Notes under the pieces: model-generated
Database searches by the model: none
What the model was told of the DNA's origin: nothing
Seen by the model: only the letters and a program-made list of their open reading frames with translations
Assembly (NCBI RefSeq): GCF_040253615.1
Contig: NZ_JBEJGY010000004.1
Span: 806,001-870,000 of the forward strand
Length of the DNA stretch: 64,000 bases
Source of the DNA: Streptomyces sp. Edi4
Lineage (GTDB): Bacteria > Actinomycetota > Actinomycetes > Streptomycetales > Streptomycetaceae
Direction: 5' to 3'
Part shown: one piece after another, positions 41,922-50,789 of the stretch
Layout of the letters: each line of letters starts with the position of its first letter
How positions within the stretch are numbered: position 1 is the stretch's first letter
Position numbers and translations under genes: made by a program

Positions 41922-43253
41922 TCAGGCGACGGGGACGCTCTCGTCCTGACCGGGGGTGACGTCCTGGCCGGGGGCGGTGTCCCGCGCGTCGTCGTCCACG
42001 GCGTGGGCGGGCGCGGGAAGGTCGCGCATCCGGCGCAGCGGCGAGAGCAGCAGGGGCAGCGGTACGACGAGGAAGCCGGCCGCGCAGATCCACAGGGCCG
42101 CGCGGGCGCCGAACGCGTCGGCCACGGCGCCGCCGACGAGCGCGCCCAGCGGCAGCGTGCCCCACATGACGAAGCGCAGGGTCGCGTTCATCCGCCCCAG
42201 CAGGCGCGGCGGGCACAGGGTCTGACGGAAGCTCACCTGCGCGACGTTGTAGACGACGGCGCCGAAGAAGACCACCGCCGAGCCGAGCGCGAACAGGGCC
42301 GCCCCCGCGCCCTTGCCCGACAGCGGCCACAGCAAGGCGAAGGGTCCGCTGACCAGGGCCGACAGCCAGATCAGACGGGCCTGGCCGAAGCGGGCGGCGA
42401 GCCGGCCCGCGCTCAGCGCCCCGGCGAGTCCGCCGACGGCCGACGCCGAGAGCATCACACCGACGGCGGCCGGCTGGAGACCGAGGACACGGACCAGGAA
42501 GATGGTCTGGGTGGCCATGAGGACGGCCGTGAAGAAATTGCCGAGCCCCGTCGTGCCCGCGATGACGCGCAGCAGCGGGTGGCCGAGCACGAAGCGCAGG
42601 CCCTCGGCGACCTCCTTGCGCAAGGACGCCCCGGGCACCGCCTCGGGCTTGGCCTCGGGCCTGCGGATGGCCAGCAGGAACACGGCGGAGAGGGCGTAGC
42701 CGATGGCGTCGGCGACGATCGCCAGGTGCGCCCCCACGAGCTGGACGAGTCCGCCGCCGAGACCGGGCCCTGCCACCTGCGCCGAGGACCGCACCGTCTC
42801 GAGCGCGCCGTTTCCTGCCACCAGCTGCTCCCTGGGCAGGAGTTGGGGCAGATAGCTCTGGTGGGCCACGTCGAAGAAGACGGTCGCCACCCCGGTGACC
42901 AGGGCGACGACGTACAACTGCGCCATGCTCAGCACGCCCGCCGCGGCGGCGAGCGGGACGCTCGCCATGGCCAGGCAGCGGACCACGTCGGCGCGGATCA
43001 TCAACGACAGCTTGCGCATCCGGTCGACCCAAGCGCCCGCCGGCAGCCCGATGAGCAGGAACGCGGCGGTCTCGGCGGCGGTGAGCAGTCCCACCTGGAA
43101 GGCGGGTGCCTTGAGTTCGAGCACGGCCACCAAGGGCAGGGCGACCAGCGTGACTTGGGCACCGGCCTGCCCGGCCGCGGCTCCGGCGAGCAGGAAGCGG
43201 AAATCGCGCATGCGGAGCAGACCGTGGGGAGCGGCCCGGGACGAAGGGGACAT
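41922..43253 (-). CDS. MFS exporter of the NRPS operon
   Basis: A 443-residue major-facilitator protein of the EntS-like/MFS_3 group: LLRMRDFRFLLAGAAAGQ before helix 1, AGAWVDRMRK in loop 2-3, about 12 helices, and a charged tail (DDDARDTAPGQD). EntS relatives export siderophores and other peptides. As the first gene of the NRPS operon it probably exports the product. The ATG at 43253 fits the family N-terminus; an ATG at 43325 would add 24 residues. Confidence 0.85.
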   Translation of the reverse strand: MSPSSRAAPHGLLRMRDFRFLLAGAAAGQAGAQVTLVALPLVAVLELKAPAFQVGLLTAAETAAFLLIGLPAGAWVDRMRKLSLMIRADVVRCLAMASVPLAAAAGVLSMAQLYVVALVTGVATVFFDVAHQSYLPQLLPREQLVAGNGALETVRSSAQVAGPGLGGGLVQLVGAHLAIVADAIGYALSAVFLLAIRRPEAKPEAVPGASLRKEVAEGLRFVLGHPLLRVIAGTTGLGNFFTAVLMATQTIFLVRVLGLQPAAVGVMLSASAVGGLAGALSAGRLAARFGQARLIWLSALVSGPFALLWPLSGKGAGAALFALGSAVVFFGAVVYNVAQVSFRQTLCPPRLLGRMNATLRFVMWGTLPLGALVGGAVADAFGARAALWICAAGFLVVPLPLLLSPLRRMRDLPAPAHAVDDDARDTAPGQDVTPGQDESVPVA

Positions 43254-43412
43254 GCACGAGACCTTCACCGCGTACCGATCAGTAGTCAAAAGAAACGGGA
43301 CAGTTTCGGTCGTTTCTTGGGCCATTCTGACTCTCGATCAAGAAAATCGTAGGCCAGATCCGGGCAACGGCCGCATGAATCGCAGGCGTTGAGGCACGAA
43401 GGCAGAGGACTT

Positions 43413-43430
43413 CTCGCCCGGCGGGGCGAG
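43413..43430. terminator. Small GC hairpin
   Basis: A seven-base-pair CTCGCCC/GGGCGAG stem with a four-base loop, between the DUF6299-like gene and the NRPS operon on the minus strand. It probably insulates the NRPS promoter from upstream transcription. Confidence 0.5.
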
Positions 43431-43550
43431 CGATTCCCGGGGGCGGCAGGCCCTCACACCCCTTGAATGCAGGTATGTCCGAAACTCACCGCCCCCACAC
43501 TTGCGGAAGGAACCAGATCCCCGCTCACACGTCGGGGGTGGCGGCGCCCG

Positions 43551-43604
43551 CCCGGGCGCCCCTTCAGGCCCGGGCGCCCCTTCAGGCCCGGGCGCCCCTT
43601 CAGG
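43551..43604. repeat. Three 18-bp tandem repeats
   Basis: Three exact copies of an 18-base unit (CCCGGGCGCCCCTTCAGG) at 43551, 43569 and 43587. The last overlaps the stop codon of the DUF6299-like gene (43600-43602), so the other two lie in its 3' untranslated region. Each unit is largely self-complementary. Confidence 0.9.
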
Positions 43605-44058
43605 CCTGGGCCGCCCCGAGGTCGAGGCTGTGCCGGTCGGTGGCGAGGATGTAGGGCACAAGCGGCAGGAACCCGATGCCCCGGTCCAGCCGCGCGAGCG
43701 TCGCCACGACCTCGGTCGCCTGCGGTTTCGCCGTCTGGCCCAGGGCCATCCTTCCGTGGTTGGTCCACGTGTGCGTGGCGCCGTCGCACGTGGCCACCGT
43801 CCCGCCGATGCCGTACTGCACGGAGCCCTTCACCACCGAGCTCGACACGACGACCGGACGCCCGTTCGCGGGTGACGAGCAACGGTAGGTGCCCGAGAGG
43901 GTGACTGTGCCGTCCTTGGCGACCGTCCCGGTCGCGTTGGCGGTCACGGTGTCCGAAGAGGCCGCGGGGTCCGAGGCGGCGACGGCCGGGCTCGGGGCCA
44001 CGGCGAGAAGGGCGCCGGCGGCGGCGACGGCCCCGGCGGTGACAAGACGTACGCGCAT
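43600..44058 (-). CDS. Secreted DUF6299-like protein
   Basis: A 152-residue exported protein. The signal peptide MRVRLVTAGAVAAAGALLAVAP ends near VAA. The mature part is a small beta-sandwich-like domain: GTVTLSGTYRCSS, VVVSSSVVKGSVQYGIGG, TCDGATHTWTNHG, with two cysteines likely disulphide-bonded. It resembles the Streptomyces DUF6299 family of unknown function. The ATG at 44058 follows an AGGAGTGATC site. Confidence 0.75.
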   Translation of the reverse strand: MRVRLVTAGAVAAAGALLAVAPSPAVAASDPAASSDTVTANATGTVAKDGTVTLSGTYRCSSPANGRPVVVSSSVVKGSVQYGIGGTVATCDGATHTWTNHGRMALGQTAKPQATEVVATLARLDRGIGFLPLVPYILATDRHSLDLGAAQA

Positions 44059-44392
44059 TGGCAGATCACTCCTGTGTCCCTGCGTTCCGGTGGAAGGTGC
44101 CGGGGTGGCGCAGTCCACACCCGCACTCGCGCCAAGCAATACCGCCCAGCGGTCCGCCACCCGGGGATTCCCCCCGGTCGGCGGCGTGTCCGCCGGAGTC
44201 ACCGCAGTGCCTCGCGGGACGGGGGATGCGCCGGGGCACCGCTGGGACCCAGGCGCGAGGGGCCGCCCACGCATGACCGAAAGAGGGCCCCCGCACCGGC
44301 GACCGCACGCGCCACCGGGCGGGCATGCTGGTTCTCCGGCCGATTTCGCGGGCCGTTCGCCGGGGGCCACAGGACACGATGGGAGCGTCAAT
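44059..44392. other. Divergent intergenic region
   Basis: About 330 bases between the divergent DUF6299-like gene and the YbdK-type ligase. I see no gene. It should hold both promoters, but no clear conserved box was identified. Confidence 0.4.
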
Positions 44393-45532
44393 TTGCGCAC
44401 CGTGGGCGTGGAAGAGGAACTGCTCCTGGTCGACCCGGACACCGGAGTGCCGTGTGCCCTGGCGTCGGAGGTGCTGGCCCGACTTGCCAAGTGGGGCGAC
44501 GAGGAGAGCGAGGCGCCGCCGCACCCGTTCGCCCGTGAACTGCAAGGACAGCAGCTGGAGTTCGGCACGCGGCCGCACACCGACATGGACGCGCTCGGCG
44601 CCGAGGTGGTGCGCCGGCGCCGCGCGGTGGCCCGCCACGCACGCGAGGCGGGAGCCTCGGTCGTCGCGCTTGCCACCTCTGTGCTGCCCGTCCGGCCCGC
44701 CGTCAACGCCGGCGTCCGCTACCAATGGATGGAGCAGCAGTTCGGTCTCACCACCCAGGAACAGCTCACCTGCGGATGCCATGTGCATGTGTCGGTGGCA
44801 TCGGACGACGAGGGCGTCGCGGTCGTGGACCGGATCCAGCCGTGGTTGCCCGTCCTGACCGCACTGAGCGGGAACTCACCGTACTGGCACGGCAGGGACA
44901 CCTTGTACAGCAGTTACCGCAGCCGGGTGTGGGGCCGGTGGCCCATGTCGGGACCCACCCCCGTCTTCGGTTCCGCCGAGCGCTACCACGCCCAGGTCGA
45001 TGCCATGGTGACCAGTGGGGTGGTACGTGACAGAGGCATGATCTACTTCGACGCCCGGCTCTCCCACCGCTATCCCACCGTGGAGATACGCGTCGCGGAT
45101 GTCTGTCTCGAGGCCACCACCACCCGGCTCGTCGCGTGTCTGTCACGTGCGTTGGTGGACACCGCCGCACGTGACTGGAAGGAAGGACGCGGACCGCTGG
45201 GACACGGGGTGAACCTGCTGCGGCTCGCCGCCTGGCAGGGGGCGCGCTCGGGGCTCGACGGCGAGCTGCTGCACCCGCTGACCATGCTGGCGCGCCCCGC
45301 GCCCGTCGTTGTGTACGCGCTGCTCGACCATGTCCGGGAGGCACTTGAGGACACCGGCGACCTCGCCTGGGCCCGCCGGGCGACGGCGGATCTGCTCGCC
45401 CGCGGCAATGGCGCCCGCCTCCAGCGCGCCCTGTTCGCCCGCACCGGAAGCCTCAGCGGTGTGGTCGCGGGTTGCGTGCGCCGCACCCTGGGTGAGCGCG
45501 AACCGAGGTACCCGGCACCCGAGCGGACGTGA
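44393..45532 (+). CDS. YbdK-type glutamate-cysteine ligase-like protein
   Basis: A 379-residue carboxylate-amine ligase of the GCS2 family. Family motifs: VGVEEELLLVDP at the N-terminus, ARELQGQQLEFGT, CGCHVHVSV, NSPYWHGRDT, and YFDARLSHRYPTVEIRVADVC. Members are weak glutamate-cysteine ligases in vitro; actinobacteria use mycothiol, so the true substrate is uncertain. The TTG at 44393 is chosen for GGGAG seven bases upstream; the GTG at 44402 is the alternative. Confidence 0.85.
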   Translation: MRTVGVEEELLLVDPDTGVPCALASEVLARLAKWGDEESEAPPHPFARELQGQQLEFGTRPHTDMDALGAEVVRRRRAVARHAREAGASVVALATSVLPVRPAVNAGVRYQWMEQQFGLTTQEQLTCGCHVHVSVASDDEGVAVVDRIQPWLPVLTALSGNSPYWHGRDTLYSSYRSRVWGRWPMSGPTPVFGSAERYHAQVDAMVTSGVVRDRGMIYFDARLSHRYPTVEIRVADVCLEATTTRLVACLSRALVDTAARDWKEGRGPLGHGVNLLRLAAWQGARSGLDGELLHPLTMLARPAPVVVYALLDHVREALEDTGDLAWARRATADLLARGNGARLQRALFARTGSLSGVVAGCVRRTLGEREPRYPAPERT

Positions 45533-45700
45533 CCCTCACGGGCGGGGTGATACATCACTCGATGGGGTGTCATGGCCATGGGTCCATGCGGGCGTACGCA
45601 CCTGAGCGGTCTCATCTGGTGTGAAGTGGGTGCCGCACACAGTGGAGACGCGTAACATCCGGCAGCAATCACGTACGCACACATCTCGGAGGTACCCCCC

Positions 45701-46333
45701 GTGCCGGACAGCACCACGCTCCAGTCCCAGTACGCCGCCCAGATCCAGAGCGACCTCGACAGCAACGTCGCCGAACGCGAACAGATCGCCGCCCAGATCA
45801 GCGCGCTCCAGGAACAGTTGAGCACCCTGGAGAACAACCACGCCCTGCTCGCGTCCATGCGCCAGGCGATCGGCGGCACGGCGGCGCCCACGTCCCGCAA
45901 GAAGTCCAAGAAGGCCGCGTCGGCGCCCACGCCGAAGGTGCCGCAGGCCCGCACCGCGCCGAAGTCCGCCGCCCGCGCCACCAAGTCCGTCAAGAAGCAG
46001 GGCAGGACCGCCGCCAGGACGAAGGCGGCCGGCGCGACCACCACGCTGCGCGACCTCGTCGCGGCCCACCTCACCCGGACCGGCGAGCCGCGCTCGGCCG
46101 CCGAGATCACGGCCGCCCTCACCGAGGCACACCCGGGCCGCACCATCGCCGGCACCGTGGTGCGCAACACCCTCGAAAACCTCGTGGCCAAGGGCGAGGC
46201 GCAGCGCACCCGGCAGAACCGCTCCGTGTTCTACACGGCGCCCGACGCCACCGCCGCCGGCGCGTCCGCCCCCGCCGCCGACGCCGACGTCAAGAAGGAG
46301 GCGGACGCGGTCACCCCCGCGGCCACCAGCTGA
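45701..46333 (+). CDS. Coiled-coil, H1-like tail and winged-helix protein
   Basis: A 210-residue protein in three parts. Residues 5-55 form a heptad-rich coiled coil (EREQIAAQISALQEQLSTLE). Residues 63-110 are a Lys/Ala/Pro-rich disordered region like eukaryotic histone H1 (SRKKSKKAA, ATKSVKKQ). Residues 112-175 look like a winged helix (TTLRDLVAAHL, SAAEITAALTE, VVRNTLENLVAKGEAQRT, FYTA). An acidic/alanine tail follows. It probably binds DNA as an oligomer, perhaps as a chromosome-associated protein. GTG start with GGAGG upstream. Confidence 0.75.
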   Translation: MPDSTTLQSQYAAQIQSDLDSNVAEREQIAAQISALQEQLSTLENNHALLASMRQAIGGTAAPTSRKKSKKAASAPTPKVPQARTAPKSAARATKSVKKQGRTAARTKAAGATTTLRDLVAAHLTRTGEPRSAAEITAALTEAHPGRTIAGTVVRNTLENLVAKGEAQRTRQNRSVFYTAPDATAAGASAPAADADVKKEADAVTPAATS

Positions 46334-46406
46334 CCGGTGCGAGGTGCCGGTGCGTCCGGCACATTCGCGCTCACCGACCGGAGAGGTGACATGGCAGCCC
46401 CGTGCC

Positions 46407-47108
46407 TCACGCCACAGGGCTGCAGTCCGGGTGACCCCAGCCCTCTTCGCGCTTCATGATGGGAGTGCCGGCCGCATACGGCTTGCCGCAGGGGCAGCGG
46501 CCGGGGAACTTCGCCTTGATGGTGCGCGGCGTCCCCGACGAGGCCGGGCGCGCCTTGCCGGCCTGCTTGCGCGCGGTGGCGGGCCTGGCGCGCGTCGCGG
46601 TGGCCCTGGCCGGCGCCGGTACGGGCGGCTCCTGGTCACCGAGGGCTGTCCCGGCGGCCCGCTGCGAGGCGGCCGCGTCGCTCGCGGCCTGGTCCGCGAC
46701 GGCGTTCAGCGGGTCACCGCCGACCTGGTGCGCGGGCACATGGACGAACTCCACATCCCGCTCGGTCAGCAACTCGTCGATGCGCTCGACGAGTTCACGG
46801 TTGGCGACCGGCTTGCCCGCCGAGGTCTTCCAGCCGTTGCGCTTCCATCCCGGCAGCCACTGGGTGACCGCCTTCATGGCGTACTGGGAGTCCATCCGCA
46901 CCTGCATCCGGGTGCCCGCGTCGACGGCCTCCAGCAACTGTTCGAGCGCGGTGAGCTCGCCCACGTTGTTGGTGGCGGTGCCGAGCGGCCCCGCTCCCCA
47001 GCGCTCCGGCCGCCCCTGCTCATCGGCGATCACCCAGCCCCAGCCGGCGGGGCCGGGGTTGCCCTTGGACGCCCCATCACATGCGGCGACAACAACACGT
47101 TCAGACAT
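46407..47108 (-). CDS. rnhA: Ribonuclease HI with C-terminal zinc-like extension
   Basis: A 233-residue protein. The RNase HI domain (1-145) has the complete active site: Asp11 (ACDGAS), Glu51 (GELTALE), Asp73 (RMDSQY), His127 and Asp139. It cuts RNA in RNA-DNA hybrids. The linker (150-190) is Ala/Arg-rich. The final 40 residues (GRCPCGKPYAAGTP, then HPDC) form a three-Cys plus His knuckle that could bind zinc and nucleic acid. It is convergent with the winged-helix gene. The ATG at 47108 begins the domain exactly. Confidence 0.9.
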   Translation of the reverse strand: MSERVVVAACDGASKGNPGPAGWGWVIADEQGRPERWGAGPLGTATNNVGELTALEQLLEAVDAGTRMQVRMDSQYAMKAVTQWLPGWKRNGWKTSAGKPVANRELVERIDELLTERDVEFVHVPAHQVGGDPLNAVADQAASDAAASQRAAGTALGDQEPPVPAPARATATRARPATARKQAGKARPASSGTPRTIKAKFPGRCPCGKPYAAGTPIMKREEGWGHPDCSPVA

Positions 47109-47283
47109 CGCGCCATCATCCCACCCACCTGCCCCGCACCCGAAGTCCCGCCCGCGCCCGCGCTCACATGACGGGGCACGGGCGCCGGCCCGGCACGCGA
47201 GGGCGACGGCCGGCACTCCCCTCCCCCTGGTGCCTGCCGTCGCCATCTGCCGCTACGCGCCCGTCACTTGGCGCGTGTGCCGG

Positions 47284-47730
47284 TCAGCGGCGGCCCCAGG
47301 ACTTGGTGGCGACGACGTGGCCTCGGTTGTCGCGCAGGGTGGCGGTGTCGCCACCGTTGTCCCACACGTAGGAGCGGCGGTTCTGGTACACGTCGGTCCG
47401 TACGTTGTGGCCGATGCCGGTGTGGACACGTACGGAGGCGCGGCCGGCGAGTGTGAAGCCACCGAAGGTGTAGGCGTGGTGCTGGCGGTCGGTGAGCGTC
47501 CACCCCCGCAGGCTGACGGAGGCGCGGCCGGTGTTGGTGACGGTGACCCACTCGGCGTTGAGGCTGCGCTGCGAGCCGTCGTCCTTGCCGGGGCTGTCGT
47601 ACTGGATCGCGCCGAAGGTGACCGGCGAGCGCGGCGCGGCGGCGGCCGCGGTGGGCAGCGCGGTCACGGCGGCCAGGGCCGCGCCCGTGGCCAGGACGGC
47701 GAGGGTGCGGGATATTGAGCGTGCGAACAT
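47284..47730 (-). CDS. Secreted lamin-tail-domain protein
   Basis: A 148-residue exported protein. The signal peptide ends near TAAAA (residue 31), and the remainder is a lamin-tail (LTD) immunoglobulin-like fold: EWVTVTNTG, LRGWTLTDRQHHAYTF, RVHTG, VWDNGGDTATLRD. These domains mediate surface adhesion or protein binding. No anchoring signal is seen, so it is probably released. Confidence 0.88.
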   Translation of the reverse strand: MFARSISRTLAVLATGAALAAVTALPTAAAAAPRSPVTFGAIQYDSPGKDDGSQRSLNAEWVTVTNTGRASVSLRGWTLTDRQHHAYTFGGFTLAGRASVRVHTGIGHNVRTDVYQNRRSYVWDNGGDTATLRDNRGHVVATKSWGRR

Positions 47731-48021
47731 GGAAACCCCCAGTTCAGGGCGGTCAGCAGCGTGCCGCTTGCCCGCCCGGACGGTGTGTCGGTCCGGGTCG
47801 TGTGACGGCCGGACATCCACACTGTGGACCCCGTCGGAACCGGAAGAGACGGATAGTTCAACGCGTAACAGAACGCGGACATCGACACACCGTCAGCTTC
47901 CCCGGCACACACGCCCCCGCGTACGCCCGCCCCGGCGAGCCCACCGCACAGGGCCCGCACAGACTGAGATGCCAGGGAGGCTGCCAGAGGCGAGGGTTAG
48001 GGCGGTGGGCGCCGGGGACGC

Positions 48022-49059
48022 TCAGCCGGGGGCCGGGAGGTCGCGGTCGCGCGTCCAGGACAGCAGGTCCTCCAGGGGCCAGGCGGTGACGACCCGTTCC
48101 TGCGGGACGCCGCACTCCTCGGCCCGGGCGCAGCCGTAGATCTGCCAGTCGAGCTGTCCGGGGGCGTGCGCATCGGTGTCGATGGAGAACAGCACGCCCG
48201 CCTCGACCGCGCGGGTCAGCAGCCGGCGCGGTGGGTCGAGGCGTTCGGGCCGGCTGTTGATCTCGACGGCGGTCCCCGCGTCGGCGCACGCGGCGAACAC
48301 CGCGTCGGCGTCGAACTGGGACTCCGGCCGCCCACGGCCGGTCACCAGACGCCCGGTGCAGTGTCCCAGGACGTCCGCGAGCGGGTTGCTCACGGCGGCC
48401 ACCAGGCGCCGCGTCATCGCGTCCGCGTCCATGCGGAGCTTGGAGTGGACCGAGACCACCACGACGTCCAGCTGGTCGAGGAGTTCGTCCTCCTGGTCGA
48501 GCGAACCGTCGTCGAGGATGTCGCACTCGATGCCGGTGAGCAGCCTGAACGGTGCCCAGCGCGCGTTGAGCGCGGCCACCACGTCCAGCTGGCGGCGCAG
48601 CCGCTCGGCGCTCAGGCCGTTCGCGACGGTGAGCCGGGGCGAGTGGTCGGTGAGTACGGCCCACTCGTGACCCAGTTCGGCGGCGGCGCGGCCCATGTCC
48701 TCGATGGGGCTGCCGCCGTCGGACCAGTCGGAGTGCAGATGGCAGTCACCGCGCAGCGCGGCACGCAGCCGCTCGCCGCCCACGGCGAGCGGCGCCGCCG
48801 CCTCGAGCTCCGCCTCAAGGCGCTGGAGGTAGCCCGGCACCTCGCCCGCCAGCGCCTGGCGCACCACACGCGCGGTCTTCGGGCCGATCCCCTTGACCGC
48901 CTCCAGCTGTCCGCCCACCGCGGCGCGCGCGGCGAGTTCGTCCGGCCCCAGCTCCTGGACTGCGTCGGCCGCGGTACGGAAGGCACGGACGCGGTAGGTG
49001 GCCTCCCGCTTGCGTTCGAGCAGGAAGGCGATCCGCTTCAGGGCCGACACGGGATCCAT
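48022..49059 (-). CDS. PHP-domain phosphoesterase with HhH region
   Basis: A 345-residue protein of the YcdX/PolX-C-terminal-like group. Residues 1-90 form a helical region with a helix-hairpin-helix (VKGIGPKTARVV). The PHP domain (about 105-345) carries metal motifs DCHLHSDWSDG, LTDHS, GIECDIL, VSVHS, DVLGHCTGR and SIDTDAH. In DNA polymerase X this pair of domains accompanies the polymerase; here the polymerase is absent. Actinobacterial proteins of this form may act as nucleases or phosphatases. ATG at 49059 with GGAGG four to five bases upstream. Confidence 0.85.
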   Translation of the reverse strand: MDPVSALKRIAFLLERKREATYRVRAFRTAADAVQELGPDELAARAAVGGQLEAVKGIGPKTARVVRQALAGEVPGYLQRLEAELEAAAPLAVGGERLRAALRGDCHLHSDWSDGGSPIEDMGRAAAELGHEWAVLTDHSPRLTVANGLSAERLRRQLDVVAALNARWAPFRLLTGIECDILDDGSLDQEDELLDQLDVVVVSVHSKLRMDADAMTRRLVAAVSNPLADVLGHCTGRLVTGRGRPESQFDADAVFAACADAGTAVEINSRPERLDPPRRLLTRAVEAGVLFSIDTDAHAPGQLDWQIYGCARAEECGVPQERVVTAWPLEDLLSWTRDRDLPAPG

Positions 49060-49267
49060 GGACACCTCCGGGGCGGCGCCGCGTGGGCGCCTGTGCGGAC
49101 GGGATCGGCGCGCGCCCCTGCCGGGCCCCGCCCTCCCAGCTTCCCTCAGGCCCGGCCCGACCGCAGCCGCGCGGGGCAGGCGCGGTCCGTTCCGGTTGCG
49201 CGTGCGCCCGGCCGCCGTGTCGGCGCGGCCGCCACCGAAGGCGGGCCCTAGCCTCGCCAGAGTGGTC

Positions 49268-50263
49268 ATGCGAAAAGATGGGCGGCGGGCCGGGCCCCGG
49301 AGGGTGTGGGCGGGTGGCGCGGTCCTCTCGGCGGCCGTCATCACGCTGCTGGCCGGGCCCTGGACGATTCCGCGCCTCTCCCCCGCCGCGCCACCCACCG
49401 AGCCGGCCGTGTCCACTCCCGCGCCGGACGCCTCGGCGCGCGCTGCCACGCAGCCTCACGCCGGCTCTGCCGCCCACACCGGCCCGCCCGCCCGTACCGC
49501 GGCCGGCACCGCGGACTACCGCCGCGTCCACCCCGCGGTGCCGAGGGACTGTGCCGCGACGCGCCGCCGGCCCGAGCCCCACGATCTGGTGCCGTCGTGC
49601 TCGTATCCCGTGGTGGGGGTCTTCGAGTGGCCCGGCGGACGAAGGACGTGCACGGCCGCCGTGGTGGACAGCGCGAACGGCGACCTGCTGGTGACGGCGG
49701 CGCACTGCCTGCCATTGGACGGCGCCGTCTTCGTGCCGGGCCACCACGACGGCGTCGCTCCGCTGGGCAGGTGGCCGGTGGTCGCGGCGCTGGCCGACCC
49801 CCGGTTCACCAGGGCGCGCCAGGGGGCCGAGCACTGGCCCTACGACTGGGCCTTCGTGCGGGTGGCGCGGGTGGGGGGAAGGAGCGTCCAGGAGGCGGTG
49901 GGTCCGGCCTTCCATGTGCCGCCGCACCCGGAGGAACTGTCGGCCGACCTCGGCCGGGTCACGCTGATCGGCCACCCGCACAACCGGCCGGGCCAGCACG
50001 TCTGCACGGTGGACTCCGCGCCCGCCTACGGCGCCTTCCGGCAGGCGCGCTGCGCGGGATTCTCCAGCGGGGTGTCGGGCAGCCCGTGGGTGATCTCGGC
50101 GCAGGAGGGCGACGGCATCGTGGTCGGGGTGCTCGGCGGCGCCGAGCACGGCGGCGGTTTCCTTTCCGACGTCTCCTACACCGCGCGCTTCGACGCGGGA
50201 GTCACCGCGCTCTTCGAGCAGGCGCAGGGGGTCGGGACCCAATCCGCCCGCCCTGCCCCTTGA
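49268..50263 (+). CDS. Secreted trypsin-like serine protease 2
   Basis: A 331-residue protease with a membrane-targeting N-terminus (VWAGGAVLSAAVITLLAG), a Pro/Ala/Thr-rich stalk (35-85) and a trypsin-fold domain: His146 (VTAAHC), Asp193 (YDWAFV), Ser270 in GVSGSP rather than GDSGGP. The altered oxyanion loop may narrow its activity. The N-terminal helix has no clear signal-peptidase site, so it may stay anchored. ATG at 49268; a GTG six bases earlier is possible. Confidence 0.85.
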   Translation: MRKDGRRAGPRRVWAGGAVLSAAVITLLAGPWTIPRLSPAAPPTEPAVSTPAPDASARAATQPHAGSAAHTGPPARTAAGTADYRRVHPAVPRDCAATRRRPEPHDLVPSCSYPVVGVFEWPGGRRTCTAAVVDSANGDLLVTAAHCLPLDGAVFVPGHHDGVAPLGRWPVVAALADPRFTRARQGAEHWPYDWAFVRVARVGGRSVQEAVGPAFHVPPHPEELSADLGRVTLIGHPHNRPGQHVCTVDSAPAYGAFRQARCAGFSSGVSGSPWVISAQEGDGIVVGVLGGAEHGGGFLSDVSYTARFDAGVTALFEQAQGVGTQSARPAP

Positions 50264-50398
50264 GTACCTGACGCCACATCAACTCGCCCTTGCGCAAGGC
50301 TTGTTGGGTTGGGGGGAGGACTGCATGACCGGGCCGCCCGTCGGGGGATTCGACGGACGGCCCGGGGTTGCGGGGCGCGGGTCACGGCGCCGGGGCGA

Positions 50399-50785
50399 TC
50401 AGCACTCGCGCAGGCCGGGGGCGGGGTCCTGGCCGGTCTTCACGCTGACGGCGGGGACGTTGCCCCAGGCGCCGTTGTCCAACTGCGTCCAGTACCAGAT
50501 GTCGTTGCCGCCCTGGTGCGGGTCGCCGTGACCCCAGCACGCGAACCAGTTGAACCCGGTGGTCAGGGTGCCTCGGGTCGCCGAGCGGTAGGAGCGGTCG
50601 GCGTAGCCCTTCGCGCCGACCGCGTTGCCGCAGTAGAGCCGGCCGTCGGAGCGGACCCCGCACTCGGCCGCGGGCTTGGCGGCCCTGGCCGGCGCGGCGG
50701 CGGCCGCCGGAAGCCCGGCGGTGGCGAGACCGGCCGTCAGGGCGGTGGCGGAGAGGAACAGGGCGACCTTCTTGCGTGCGTTCAT
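50399..50785 (-). CDS. Small secreted Cys-containing protein
   Basis: A 128-residue exported protein with a signal peptide ending near AAAAA and a mature part with four cysteines (AECGVR, LYCGN, FACWG, and a terminal REC) likely forming two disulphides. The segment HGDPHQGGNDIWYWTQLD looks like a small SH3-like or carbohydrate-binding module. It is preceded by GAGGAG seven bases upstream. It follows the NlpC/P60 gene on the same strand across a repeat-rich gap. Confidence 0.75.
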   Translation of the reverse strand: MNARKKVALFLSATALTAGLATAGLPAAAAAPARAAKPAAECGVRSDGRLYCGNAVGAKGYADRSYRSATRGTLTTGFNWFACWGHGDPHQGGNDIWYWTQLDNGAWGNVPAVSVKTGQDPAPGLREC

Positions 50786-50789
50786 TGCG

